Source: a bacterium 210917-SL.2.15 (GTDB taxonomy: Bacteria; Bacillota; Clostridia; Oscillospirales; Oscillospiraceae). Taken from it: a stretch of 64,000 nucleotides of DNA. Under the pieces are notes generated by a model, which was not told the DNA's origin, ran no database searches, and saw only the letters and a list, made by a program, of their open reading frames with translations. The stretch covers positions 1 to 64,000 of the forward strand of contig JAJCJC010000004.1 of assembly GCA_020555605.1 (NCBI GenBank). Reading direction: 5' to 3'. The number at the start of each line of letters is the position of its first letter. Position 1 is the first letter of the stretch. Shown one piece after another: positions 24,629-33,296 of this stretch. The translations under genes were made by a program, and so were the position numbers.

Positions 24629-26683
24629 ATGAGCGATCTGCACACCGATGTGCGCTATATCAAGGGCATCGGCGAAGTCCGGGCCAAAGCGCTGGCCAAG
24701 CTGGGCATCACCGATCTGCTCAGCCTGATCTCCTATTTTCCCAGAGATTGGGAAGATCGTTCTGCCCTCCGCACCATTGACACGCTGCCCATCGGCGAAA
24801 ACTGCTGCGTGCGGGCCATGGTGGCTTCGCCGCCGGCCGCTTCCCATGTGCGCAAGGGCCTGGACCTGCTGAAGGTGAAAGTGGTGGACGACACCTCCGC
24901 CCTGTTTCTCACATTTTTCAACCAGCCTTATTTAAAAAATGCGCTGTCCGTTGGCGAGACGTATGTATTTTACGGCAAAACGGAAGGAACCCTGCTGCGC
25001 CGTCAGATGGTGAATCCACTATTTGAGAAAGACGGCATCGGGGAGATCACCGGGCGTATCATGCCAATTTACCCGCTCACTGCGGGGATCAGTCAGAATA
25101 CAATGCACCGCGCCATCCGCCAGGGCCTGAACGCCTGCGAGGAAATCCTTCCCGACGTGCTCCCAGAAGAGCTACGGCTGCGCTACCAGCTATGCCACAT
25201 CGGCTACGCCTATGAAAACATCCACTTTCCCGCTTCCTTTGAGGCTTTGAGTGTGGCGCGGCGCAGGCTGTCTTTTGAAGAATTTTTCCTGCTGTGCGCC
25301 GGCATGCAGCTGCTGCGCCGCCGCCGCACCGATCTCAGCTCCACGGTGTGCTCCCCCACAGATATGCAGCCCTTTTATGACGCGCTCCCCTTCTCCCTCA
25401 CCAGTGCGCAGCGGCGCGCAGCAGAAGAGTCCATGGCCGACATGTGCGGAAAAACACCCATGAACCGTCTATGCCAAGGCGACGTCGGCTCGGGCAAAAC
25501 TATGGTGGCCGCCGCTTGCATCTATTTCGCCGCCCAAAACGGCTATCAATCCGCCCTGATGGCGCCCACGGAACTGTTGGCCCAGCAGCACTATCATTCC
25601 CTGGCCCCGCTGCTGGAAAAACTGGGCGTACGCTGCGCGCTGCTGACCGGCTCACTGAGCGCAAAAACCAAAAAAAGTATCCGTGCGCAGCTGGAAACGG
25701 GGGAAATCACGGTCGTAGTGGGCACCCAGGCCCTGATTTCCAGGGATGTGGCTTTTTCAGCCTTGGGCCTGGTGGTGGCCGACGAGCAGCACCGCTTTGG
25801 CGTAGCCCAGCGCGCGGCTCTGTCCGCCAAAGCGGAGAAGCCCCACGTTCTGGTCATGTCTGCCACTCCCATTCCTCGCACCTTGGCGCTGATGATTTAT
25901 GGAGATCTGGATATTTCCGTCATCGACGAGCTGCCGCCCGGCCGGCAGAAGGTCGACACATTCGCCGTACCGGACAGCTATCACGAACGGGTGTACCGCT
26001 TTATCCGTAAGCATGTCCGCGCCGGCCGGCAGGCCTATATCGTCTGTTCCCTGGTGGGCGGACCGGACACGATCCCCAACGAAAAAAAAGCGGTGACAGA
26101 TTATACCGTCCGTCTGCAGACCGAAGTTTTTCCCGATCTGCGGGTGGGTTGCGTTCACGGAAAAATGAAATCTGCCGAAAAAGAACGCGTCATGGCCGCT
26201 TTCGCCGCTGGAGCGCTGGATATTCTGGTATCCACCACAGTAATCGAGGTGGGGGTGGACGTGCCCAACGCCACCATTATGGTCGTGGAAAACGCCGAAC
26301 AGTTCGGCTTGTCCCAGCTGCACCAGCTGCGGGGCCGCGTGGGCCGCGGAACGGAAAAGTCCTACTGCATTTTATTCTCCGACTCCCGCAGCGAAGATAC
26401 CAAAACGCGCCTGCGGGCCATGACGGAAACCAACGACGGATTCCAGATCGCGCAGCAGGATCTGGAACTGCGTGGTCCCGGCGACTTTTTCGGGCAGCGT
26501 CAACATGGCCTGCCCAGCCTGAAGGTGGCTGATCCCCACTGCGACCTGGAACTGTTGCATACTGCCCGACGCGCCGCCGACGAGCTGCTCACCGCCGACC
26601 CGGATCTGAAGGATGAGGCGCACCGTGGTATCGCCGGCAAAATCTGCACGCTGTTCCAGAGCGCGGAGGGAACGCTGAACTAA
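24629..26683 (+). CDS. recG: ATP-dependent DNA helicase RecG
   Basis: A 684-residue superfamily 2 helicase that remodels stalled forks and Holliday junctions. N-terminal wedge/OB region with YIKGIGEVRAKAL, Walker A in CQGDVGSGKTMVAA (about residue 285), VVADEQHRFGV (DEQH box, about 385), SATPIPRTLALMIYGDLD and the C-terminal QLHQLRGRVGRGTEKSYCIL. Full length. GGAGG-like ribosome site in AACAGGAGGGATAGGAC before ATG. Confidence 0.96.
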   Translation: MSDLHTDVRYIKGIGEVRAKALAKLGITDLLSLISYFPRDWEDRSALRTIDTLPIGENCCVRAMVASPPAASHVRKGLDLLKVKVVDDTSALFLTFFNQPYLKNALSVGETYVFYGKTEGTLLRRQMVNPLFEKDGIGEITGRIMPIYPLTAGISQNTMHRAIRQGLNACEEILPDVLPEELRLRYQLCHIGYAYENIHFPASFEALSVARRRLSFEEFFLLCAGMQLLRRRRTDLSSTVCSPTDMQPFYDALPFSLTSAQRRAAEESMADMCGKTPMNRLCQGDVGSGKTMVAAACIYFAAQNGYQSALMAPTELLAQQHYHSLAPLLEKLGVRCALLTGSLSAKTKKSIRAQLETGEITVVVGTQALISRDVAFSALGLVVADEQHRFGVAQRAALSAKAEKPHVLVMSATPIPRTLALMIYGDLDISVIDELPPGRQKVDTFAVPDSYHERVYRFIRKHVRAGRQAYIVCSLVGGPDTIPNEKKAVTDYTVRLQTEVFPDLRVGCVHGKMKSAEKERVMAAFAAGALDILVSTTVIEVGVDVPNATIMVVENAEQFGLSQLHQLRGRVGRGTEKSYCILFSDSRSEDTKTRLRAMTETNDGFQIAQQDLELRGPGDFFGQRQHGLPSLKVADPHCDLELLHTARRAADELLTADPDLKDEAHRGIAGKICTLFQSAEGTLN

Positions 26684-26711
26684 CTCGCAGGCGGCCTTCG
26701 CCCCATAAAAA

Positions 26712-26741
26712 AGCGCCGTTTCCCCCAAAGGAAACGGCGCT
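26712..26741. terminator. Terminator shared by recG and the 73-residue protein gene
   Basis: AGCGCCGTTTCC / GGAAACGGCGCT with loop CCCAAA; followed by CTTCTTT on + and TTTTTTA on -. Confidence 0.85.
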
Positions 26742-26758
26742 CTTCTTTCGCTGCTATT

Positions 26759-26980
26759 TTATTCGATGATGCTGTCCATATCGCAGAGGCTGTTGAGTTC
26801 TTCGTCGGCATAATCGTCCTCTTCACAGCGTTTGCAGGGGCACTTCATTTTCAATTCCGCAAAGAAATCGCAGATCTCTTCCTTGTATCTGAGGATGAGC
26901 AGCACACCGGCCACCACAGCGCCGATCAGCGCCGCCAGCGCCGCTAAAAGCTTCAGCAGATCCTTCATATCACGATCCAT
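26759..26980 (-). CDS. Small single-pass membrane protein
   Basis: 73 residues: a charged start, one hydrophobic helix (about 9-31, LLKLLAALAALIGAVVAGVLLIL), then an acidic tail with a CPCKRCEEDD cysteine cluster. GGAGGG lies eight bases before ATG, and a promoter (27028-27056) and terminator flank it, so it looks like a real independent gene. The CxCxxC cluster could bind metal; function unknown. Confidence 0.75.
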   Translation of the reverse strand: MDRDMKDLLKLLAALAALIGAVVAGVLLILRYKEEICDFFAELKMKCPCKRCEEDDYADEELNSLCDMDSIIE

Positions 26981-27027
26981 AATTGATCCCTCCGTTCCAT
27001 GTCAACATAGATAGTATTTGCAGTATG

Positions 27028-27056
27028 ATTGTATATTTTACACTCTTTGAGGCCAA
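27028..27056 (-). promoter_or_regulatory. Promoter of the 73-residue membrane protein
   Basis: Minus-strand TTGGCC, 17-bp spacer, TACAAT. Confidence 0.5.
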
Positions 27057-27096
27057 AATACAATCTATTTTTGAAAAATATCCCACCGGCTTCCCC

Positions 27097-27125
27097 TTGT
27101 TCTTTCCACTCTTTTACTGTATAAT
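27097..27125 (+). promoter_or_regulatory. Promoter of yloU-yloV
   Basis: TTGTTC, 17-bp spacer, TATAAT with TG before it; about 120 bp upstream of the yloU start. Confidence 0.65.
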
Positions 27126-27247
27126 ATAGAATATTATTTTATGCTGTGAAAAGTGTGGCTGTGTTTCCCCACCCCTCCGGTTCGGAGGCCGGGCTGGCGA
27201 AGCGATGCCGCTTTGGATCGAATGTTGAAACGAAAGGACGGTCCCCT

Positions 27248-27598
27248 ATGATAAAGATGCAGTCGGAAAAGGGCGAGATCATCATCAGCAGCGCAGTGTT
27301 TACCAACATCACCGGCGCCGCCGCCACAAATTGCTTCGGCGTCAAGGGCATGGCCTACCGCTCCATGACCGATGGCCTGGTGCATCTTTTGCGCCATGAA
27401 GCCATGGGCAAGGGCGTGAAGGTTACCTACAACGACGACAGCAGCATCTCCATCGAGCTTCACATCATTGTGGAGCACGGCGTGAATGTCACCGCCGTCT
27501 GCCGTGCCATCATGAACGAGGTGCGCTATGTGGTTCAGCAGAACACCGGCGTGATCGTGCGCTCGGTGGACGTCTGCGTGGACTCCATCACCCTGTGA
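27248..27598 (+). CDS. yloU: Asp23/Gls24 (DUF322, YloU-type) protein
   Basis: A 116-residue Asp23/Gls24-family protein, a group of abundant envelope-stress or membrane-associated proteins in Firmicutes. Typical features are GEIIISSAVFTNITGAAATNCFGVKG and a C-terminal VRYVVQQNTGVIVRSVDVCVDSI. Start ATG 27248 with AAAGGACGG upstream. It precedes the yloV/fakA gene by 34 bp, as in Bacillus, with recG also nearby. Confidence 0.88.
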   Translation: MIKMQSEKGEIIISSAVFTNITGAAATNCFGVKGMAYRSMTDGLVHLLRHEAMGKGVKVTYNDDSSISIELHIIVEHGVNVTAVCRAIMNEVRYVVQQNTGVIVRSVDVCVDSITL

Positions 27599-27632
27599 GG
27601 AACAGCACTGCTTTGAAAGGAAGGTCTCATCT

Positions 27633-29336
27633 GTGAAAGATAAAATAGACGGCGCTCTGCTCAAGGAGATGGTGCTGTTCGGCGCAGCCTCCATCTCTCT
27701 GGAAAAGCAGAGTATCAACGATTTGAACGTATTCCCCGTACCCGATGGCGACACCGGCACCAATATGAGCCTCACCATCGGCAACGCCGCCGCTGAGCTG
27801 CGCAAAAAAACGCCCTCCACGGTGGAGGAAGCGGCCAAAATCACCGCCAGTGCCCTGCTGCGCGGCGCACGCGGCAATTCAGGCGTGATTCTGTCGCTTT
27901 TGTTCCGCGGTATTTCCCGCAGTTTGAAAGGGCAGTCCTCTATGGACGGCGTGTCTTTAGCGAATGCTCTGCAGGAAGGCGTCGCCGCAGCCTACAGCGC
28001 TGTGATGAAGCCTGCCGAGGGCACAGTGCTCACCGTGTCCCGTCTGGCCGCCAAACGCGCCGTGGAAGCCGCGACCGAACGCAACAGCGCAGAATACGTG
28101 CTCCAGGCAGCCATTGAAGAGGGGCAGCTGGCCCTGGCCGACACCGTCAACCAGAATCCGGTGCTCAAAAAAGCCGGCGTGGTGGATGCCGGCGGCAAGG
28201 GATTCCTGGTTATTCTCAGCGGCATGCTTTCGTGCCTGCGCGGCGAGCCAATGCCTGAGGGGTCCTGCGAACGGGAAACTGCCGCCAAGGTGCAGGATAA
28301 AGCCGACTTCGAGTCCATCGACACCGAAAGCATCACCTTTGCTTTTGATACTGTTTATATTGTGCGTAAAAAAAGCGAGGATGTGGACCTCGCCCCCCTG
28401 CGCGCCTATCTCGACAGCATCGGCGACAGCTTGGTCATCGGCGAGGACGATGAGTCCTTCAAGGTACATGTGCACACCAATATCCCCGGCGAAGCGCTGA
28501 CAGAGTCCCAGAAATACGGCACGCTGGAATTGGCGAAGATCGAGAACATGCGCACGCAGCACGACGACTTGGCCGCCGGCCGCCATGTGCAGAGCACGGA
28601 CGATCTGGACCAGATCGAAGAAGAACTGGAACGCGGCTGTACCGGTGAAAGCGGTCAGCGGTGCGTTGCCGCGCCGGAAAAGAAATACGGTTTCATCTCC
28701 GTCTGCGCTGGCGACGGGATCGCCGGTGTGTTCCGCGATCTGGGCTGCGACGGCATCATCAGCGGCGGCCAGACGATGAACCCCTCCACTGAAAGCATTC
28801 TTGACGTAATCGACCAGACCCCGGCCGAAGTGGTCTTTGTACTGCCTAATAACAAAAACATTATCATGGCCGCCCAGCAGTGCCAGCATCTGTCCGACAA
28901 GCAGATCGTCGTGATCCCGTCGGCCAGTGTGCCCCAGGGCATGGCCGCTATGCTGGCTGTGGACACCGAAAGCGACACCGACGCCATTGAAGCGGCGATG
29001 AATGAAGCCATCGCCCGCGTCATCACAGCCCAGATCACATACGCCGCCCGCGACTCGGATATTGACGGCTTTGCCATTAAGGCCGGCGAGTATCTGGCAC
29101 TGAAAGAAAACAACCTTTTCGGCAGCGACACTGACATCGCCGCCCTGCTGGAAAAACTGGCCGATACCGCCAAGGAGCAGGACGCTGAATTTATCACCAT
29201 GTTCTACGGCAGCGATGTTTCCGAAGAAGATGCGCAAAAAGCCGAGGCAATCTTTGCCGCCGCCTGCCCGGATGCGGAAGTTTCCCTGCTGCCCGGTGGC
29301 CAACCCGTGTATTATTATATTATTTCTATTGAATAA
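27633..29336 (+). CDS. yloV: DAK2-domain fatty acid kinase-like protein (YloV/FakA)
   Basis: A 567-residue protein with an N-terminal DhaL/DAK2 ATP-binding domain (about 8-200: NVFPVPDGDTGTNMSLT, GARGNSGVILS, DAGGKGFL), a central domain (about 230-320) and a DegV-like C-terminal half. This is the FakA layout: it phosphorylates acyl groups held by a separate FakB (DegV) protein. No fakB gene is in the window. GTG start at 27633 behind GAAAGGAAGG. Confidence 0.88.
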   Translation: MKDKIDGALLKEMVLFGAASISLEKQSINDLNVFPVPDGDTGTNMSLTIGNAAAELRKKTPSTVEEAAKITASALLRGARGNSGVILSLLFRGISRSLKGQSSMDGVSLANALQEGVAAAYSAVMKPAEGTVLTVSRLAAKRAVEAATERNSAEYVLQAAIEEGQLALADTVNQNPVLKKAGVVDAGGKGFLVILSGMLSCLRGEPMPEGSCERETAAKVQDKADFESIDTESITFAFDTVYIVRKKSEDVDLAPLRAYLDSIGDSLVIGEDDESFKVHVHTNIPGEALTESQKYGTLELAKIENMRTQHDDLAAGRHVQSTDDLDQIEEELERGCTGESGQRCVAAPEKKYGFISVCAGDGIAGVFRDLGCDGIISGGQTMNPSTESILDVIDQTPAEVVFVLPNNKNIIMAAQQCQHLSDKQIVVIPSASVPQGMAAMLAVDTESDTDAIEAAMNEAIARVITAQITYAARDSDIDGFAIKAGEYLALKENNLFGSDTDIAALLEKLADTAKEQDAEFITMFYGSDVSEEDAQKAEAIFAAACPDAEVSLLPGGQPVYYYIISIE

Positions 29337-29404
29337 AAGGCGAGGGGCTTTCGCCCCCCGTTTCCGGCCTCACCCTGAAAAGAGAAAAAACGGAGGTAAT
29401 TTTT

Positions 29405-29569
29405 ATGAATCCGCGCATTATGATCCTGGTTTCCGTCATCGCACTGCTGTGCATGTTTTTCTTCGGCGTGAACCTTTTCCTGCAGGGAAAAGGCATCATG
29501 TTCCTGCTGATCCCCATCGCCATGGCCATTTTCATTTTTTATGGCTATTTCAACAGTACCCGGAAATGA
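29405..29569 (+). CDS. 54-residue two-helix membrane protein
   Basis: Short gene beginning MNPRIMILVSVIALL, with two hydrophobic helices (about residues 5-25 and 31-49) joined by LQGKG and ending FNSTRK. GGAGGT precedes the ATG by eight bases. Its TGA overlaps the ATG of the following lipoprotein gene (ATGA), so the two are translationally coupled. It follows yloV by 68 bp and may be in the same transcript. No family recognised. Confidence 0.78.
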   Translation: MNPRIMILVSVIALLCMFFFGVNLFLQGKGIMFLLIPIAMAIFIFYGYFNSTRK

Positions 29570-30264
29570 CGGACCGCAGATTTCCCGCTCTGTGCCTGTG
29601 CGCTTGCCTGCTGCTGGCGGGCTGCGGCACTCCGGGCAGCGTTTCCGGTTCCGCGCCGCATTCCGCCCCCTCCGGTGAAGAACCGCTTGCAGTGCCTTAT
29701 GAAACAGACTTTCGTCTGACCAGCGGACATCATACGGCCGGCATCGACTTCCCCGCCGGCGTATACGATCTGGAGGCGGTTCAGTGGTGCGGCACAGTGA
29801 TCAGCAGCAACGAAGCCATCTCTCTGGATATGGGCACCCCGGAATATAACACCGACGGCCAGAGCCATTATGAGCAAACGGCCGAAGGCGTCGATCTGCC
29901 CACCGGCACCGTGCTGTCGCTGTCCGGCGGTGTCACATTGCGTTTAACCTGTCCCGATGCCGACCCTGCCCCCCTGACGCCCCGGGAACAGGACATCACA
30001 GAAGATGTGAAACTCGCCCCCGGAAAATATACCGCCGGCACCGATTTCCCCGCGGGCGTGTACGATTTTACTGCGCTCAACGGCGTGGGTAATGTGGAAA
30101 GCAGCAATATGTACGACGGTGGTATCTGTGAGGTCATGGGCACCACATGGCGCATCGCCGAGGGCTTCGGATTCTGTGACCAGAAGTACGAGAATGTATC
30201 TTTACCAGAAGGCACAGTGCTTAATACCTCCGGTGTTGACCTACTGTTGACGCCCAGCGAATAA
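29566..30264 (+). CDS. Lipoprotein with two tandem repeat domains
   Basis: A 232-residue exported lipoprotein: signal peptide ending in the lipobox LLAGC (Cys about residue 19), a Ser/Pro-rich linker, then two homologous ~80-residue units. Each has the pattern AGxDFPAGVYD, a G-V-SSN segment, and LPxGTVLxxSGxxLxLT (TAGIDFPAGVYDLEAV versus TAGTDFPAGVYDFTAL). Ligand and role unknown; outer face of the membrane is inferred. Coupled by an ATGA overlap to the 54-residue membrane protein gene. Confidence 0.82.
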   Translation: MTDRRFPALCLCACLLLAGCGTPGSVSGSAPHSAPSGEEPLAVPYETDFRLTSGHHTAGIDFPAGVYDLEAVQWCGTVISSNEAISLDMGTPEYNTDGQSHYEQTAEGVDLPTGTVLSLSGGVTLRLTCPDADPAPLTPREQDITEDVKLAPGKYTAGTDFPAGVYDFTALNGVGNVESSNMYDGGICEVMGTTWRIAEGFGFCDQKYENVSLPEGTVLNTSGVDLLLTPSE

Positions 30265-30305
30265 AAAACGGACGGTCTGTGCAAACGCACAGACCGTCCG
30301 TTTCT
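30264..30305. terminator. Bidirectional terminator
   Basis: AAACGGACGGTCTGTGC (30266-30282) pairs with GCACAGACCGTCCGTTT (30287-30303). T-runs on both strands serve the lipoprotein gene (+) and ilvE (-). Confidence 0.9.
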
Positions 30306-30328
30306 CTTCATACTGCAGCGGCGAGCAA

Positions 30329-31354
30329 TTACTCCACCACATGAATCCAGCCTTTGGGCGCCTCGATCCGCCCCATCTGGATGCCCGTCAGCGTGTCATA
30401 CAGCTTCTGCGTCACAGGCCCCATCGTTTCCATGCCCGCAGGGAAACAGATCTCATGGCCGTGATCCACGATCTTGCCCACAGGCGAGATCACAGCGGCG
30501 GTGCCGCACAGACCGCACTCAGCAAAGTCCTTGACCTCGTCGAAATACACCTCGCGTTCCTCGCACTCCAATCCCAGGTAATCCCTGGCCACTACCATCA
30601 GGCTGCGGCGGGTGATGGATGGCAGGATACTATTGGATTTGGGCGTAACCACTTTGCCGTCCTTCGTCACAAACAGGAAGTTGGCGCCGCCGGTCTCCTC
30701 CACCCTGGTGCGGGTCGCCGCATCAAGGTACAGATTCTCATCATAGCCTTCGGCATGGGCGTTGACAATGGCATACAGGCTCATAGCATAATTCAGCCCC
30801 GCCTTGATGTGGCCGGTGCCGCGGGGCGCCGCACGGTCAAAATCGGACACTCGCAGCGTCAGCGGCTTAACGCCGCCCCTAAAATAGGGCCCCACCGGCG
30901 TGGTAAACACGCGAAACTGATATTCCCCCGAAGGCTTGACGCCAATCACTGCGTCGGAGCCAAACATATACGGGCGCACATAAAGTGTGGCGCCGGAACC
31001 GTAGGGCGGCACCCAAGCCGCATTGGCCCGCACGGTCTCAGTGACGGCCTGCACAAATTTATTCTCGGGGTACACCGGCATTTCCAGCCGACGGGCGGAA
31101 TCGGCCATGCGAGCTGCATTGAGATCCGGGCGGAAAATAACCGTTTTTCCCTGCTCCGTTGTGTAGGCCTTCATGCCTTCGAACACCGTTTGGGCGTACT
31201 GCAGCACACCGGCGCATTCGCTGATGGTAACCTGGTCGTCTCCAGTCAGCACGCCTTCATCCCAAGCGCCGTTTTTATAGTTGGAAACAAAGCGCTTATC
31301 CGTTTTCAAATAGCTGAAACCCAAATTGCTCCAATCGATGTTTTTCTTTTCCAT
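30329..31354 (-). CDS. ilvE: Branched-chain amino acid aminotransferase
   Basis: A 341-residue class IV PLP aminotransferase interconverting Leu/Ile/Val and their keto acids. GHIKAGLNYAMSL contains the PLP lysine; EGMKAY, RPYMFGSDAVIGVKPS and ETGGANFLFV, CGTAAVISPVG are family blocks. Start chosen at ATG 31354 behind AGGAGAGG. Own promoter (31447-31474) and terminator; no T-box leader was seen in the ~90-nt 5' leader. Confidence 0.93.
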   Translation of the reverse strand: MEKKNIDWSNLGFSYLKTDKRFVSNYKNGAWDEGVLTGDDQVTISECAGVLQYAQTVFEGMKAYTTEQGKTVIFRPDLNAARMADSARRLEMPVYPENKFVQAVTETVRANAAWVPPYGSGATLYVRPYMFGSDAVIGVKPSGEYQFRVFTTPVGPYFRGGVKPLTLRVSDFDRAAPRGTGHIKAGLNYAMSLYAIVNAHAEGYDENLYLDAATRTRVEETGGANFLFVTKDGKVVTPKSNSILPSITRRSLMVVARDYLGLECEEREVYFDEVKDFAECGLCGTAAVISPVGKIVDHGHEICFPAGMETMGPVTQKLYDTLTGIQMGRIEAPKGWIHVVE

Positions 31355-31446
31355 GGTGTTTTCCTCTCCTGTCCTCGTAGGGAAAGGCGGCAAGGCAGCG
31401 CAAAGCCGCGGCCCACTGCGATTTCCTGCCGAAATTAATTATGGTT

Positions 31447-31474
31447 ATTGTAGCACCACCGTCGGAAAAGTCAA
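31447..31474 (-). promoter_or_regulatory. Promoter of ilvE
   Basis: Minus-strand TTGACT, 16-bp spacer, TACAAT. Confidence 0.7.
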
Positions 31475-31567
31475 GAAAAGATGAAAGAATCAGCAGATTT
31501 GATAAGGATATTCTCACTCCATTTTTACTTTTTGCGCACTTTTTCGTAGCACAGCATTGGCTGCCGC

Positions 31568-31606
31568 CAAAAACGCGCCGGCGCACATGATCGTACACCG
31601 GCGCGC
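31568..31606 (-). terminator. Terminator of the copper-amine-oxidase-like surface protein
   Basis: Minus-strand CGCGCCGG ... CCGGCGCG stem followed by TTTTT, 40 bp after the 31644 stop. Confidence 0.75.
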
Positions 31607-31643
31607 TCCTCATTCAAAAATACTCAAAAGCGATGCTTCTGCC

Positions 31644-33140
31644 TCAGGCTGCCGCCTCCCAATAGGCATTCCACTGTTCGTCAGTCCAGTTCTCCCAGCC
31701 TTCCGGCAAATCATTATATCCATTGGAAGCCTCGTCCAGAACGTCCATGATATCCACAATCTGCGCGCCGGCAGGCGGTTCCACTGCAGGCTGCGCATTT
31801 GCCTGCACCGTTTTGGCAGATAGAGCAAAGCTCAGTTTAAGATCGTTGCCCAAATCTATGTCCATATCCATAGTAGTGTTCGTACCGTCCTCACGGACGT
31901 TCATCTTCAGCGTCATGCCGTCCATACCGTCGTCAATCGTCATTTCCATCTTCACGCCCACAAGGCGGTCTCCGCTGGTCTGATACGTCATTTTGATTTG
32001 GCCGAGAACGCTGGAATCTTCCTTCAGTGCCCAGTTTACGGTGTAATTACTGCCGCTTTTGACCATGGCTTGGTCGGACAGCAACGCACAGAGTATCTCC
32101 GCTGAGGTCTGCAGCATCTCATAATCATAGGCGGCGCTGGTCAACTCCAGATCCGAGAGCACCGACACCATCAGTTCCCTGAAACCGGCATATTCACTGC
32201 CCAGCATTTCTTCTATGCCCTGCAGATAGGACTGGTAGTCGAAGCCGCCGGCCTCGCTCAGTTTGGCCAGATCCATAAGGTACCAGACATTTCCATCACC
32301 CAAGCCTTCGCCGATCATAGTCAGCAGCAACGGGCAGTCAATGGTAAAATAAATCTTCCCGGACTCCAGATCCATGCGTGTTTCCACCGCGGCCTGGCTC
32401 AGCTTTTTCAGTTCGGCTTTGTCCGCGGCGCTTAGATCACTCCCCCCTGCAAACAGGGCAAACAACTCGGCAAAATCCATTTCCATCTGCAGCTCTGCCT
32501 TGGTGTCTGTAGAAATACCACTGAACGTGGCGGAGAGCGGATAAGCCTGAATCTTTCCCTGCGCATCGGGCATCGTCATTTTCAAGGACATCTGCCCGGT
32601 GGTCTTTGCGGGGTTGGGCACCTCTCTTTCCAGATCTGCCCGAAACCAACCGTCCAGATTTTCGAACGTGGCATCGCCCAGCAGGGCGTCCACATCTACG
32701 ATCATTACGGTATGCTCATCGCCGTCCCAGCCCACGGCGCAGGAAAACGCCTCAGCTGCAAAACGCACCGGGACATAGGTGCGGCCACCTTTGCTGTAAG
32801 GAGCCACATCCATTGTAAGCTCCTGCTTCTGGCCATCTTTGGTTACCTCGGCCTTGGTGCTGTCTAACGCCATTACCACAGTGGTGTCGCCCTTGACTGC
32901 GGTAACGCTTTTGTCCGCCTGATCCCAGGTCACCTCGGCACCCAGCGCCTCAAAAGCAGCGCGCACAGGAATAAAGGTGCGCCCGTTTTTTGATTCCGGT
33001 TCAGCGTCGGTGAACGGCACTTCCTGGCCGTTCACCTGCACCGTAATACCAGAAGGCACAGCCCATGCGCTGACCGAGAGAACACTGACCATCATCGCCG
33101 CGGCACACAGCGCAGCGACAATCTTTTTGTACACTTTCAT
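31644..33140 (-). CDS. Secreted protein with copper amine oxidase N-terminal (stalk) domain
   Basis: A 498-residue exported protein. Signal peptide (KIVAALCAAAMMVSVLSVSAWA), then a copper amine oxidase N1 module (about 30-155) with paired RTFIPVRAAFEALGAEVTW and RTYVPVRFAAEAFSCAVGWD repeats. The remaining ~340 residues are a beta-rich, acidic region without a recognised fold, ending in an acidic, Trp-rich tail. No oxidase catalytic domain is present, so the name describes only the module. Such modules are common in Clostridia surface proteins. Confidence 0.82.
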   Translation of the reverse strand: MKVYKKIVAALCAAAMMVSVLSVSAWAVPSGITVQVNGQEVPFTDAEPESKNGRTFIPVRAAFEALGAEVTWDQADKSVTAVKGDTTVVMALDSTKAEVTKDGQKQELTMDVAPYSKGGRTYVPVRFAAEAFSCAVGWDGDEHTVMIVDVDALLGDATFENLDGWFRADLEREVPNPAKTTGQMSLKMTMPDAQGKIQAYPLSATFSGISTDTKAELQMEMDFAELFALFAGGSDLSAADKAELKKLSQAAVETRMDLESGKIYFTIDCPLLLTMIGEGLGDGNVWYLMDLAKLSEAGGFDYQSYLQGIEEMLGSEYAGFRELMVSVLSDLELTSAAYDYEMLQTSAEILCALLSDQAMVKSGSNYTVNWALKEDSSVLGQIKMTYQTSGDRLVGVKMEMTIDDGMDGMTLKMNVREDGTNTTMDMDIDLGNDLKLSFALSAKTVQANAQPAVEPPAGAQIVDIMDVLDEASNGYNDLPEGWENWTDEQWNAYWEAAA

Positions 33141-33175
33141 TGGGATTGCTCCTTTCCATTTTTTCTTCTATTTAC

Positions 33176-33204
33176 AGTGTAAGGAGATCACAGTCCTTGG
33201 TCAA
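33176..33204 (-). promoter_or_regulatory. Promoter of the surface protein gene
   Basis: Minus-strand TTGACC, 17-bp spacer, TACACT, 36 bp before the start codon. Confidence 0.65.
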
Positions 33205-33205
33205 T

Positions 33206-33221
33206 TTGGAAAATTTGCCAA
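33206..33221. promoter_or_regulatory. Palindrome abutting the -35 box
   Basis: TTGG-A-AAATTT-G-CCAA, a 16-bp near-perfect palindrome one base upstream of the -35 box; a related half (CCAAATCGGCCAA) lies at 33250-33262. Position suits an operator or activator site; no regulator is identified. Confidence 0.35.
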
Positions 33222-33260
33222 AAGCAGTTCTGTTTTTTTGGTCATTTTTCCAAATCGGCC

Positions 33261-33292
33261 AAAAACGCAGGCGGTCTGTTCGTCCTCCCGCG
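33261..33292 (-). terminator. Terminator of the DUF1385-to-pgsA operon
   Basis: Minus-strand CGCGGGAGG pairs with CCGCCTGCG (one wobble, one mismatch), then TTTTT, just after the pgsA stop. Confidence 0.6.
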
Positions 33293-33296
33293 CCTT

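Noticed and set aside
27957..29303. 448-codon minus-strand open frame
   Set aside because: Antisense to yloV; His/Gly-rich with no recognisable domain.
31355..31480. T-box leader before ilvE
   Set aside because: The transcribed leader is only about 90 nt and has no specifier-loop or antiterminator pattern.
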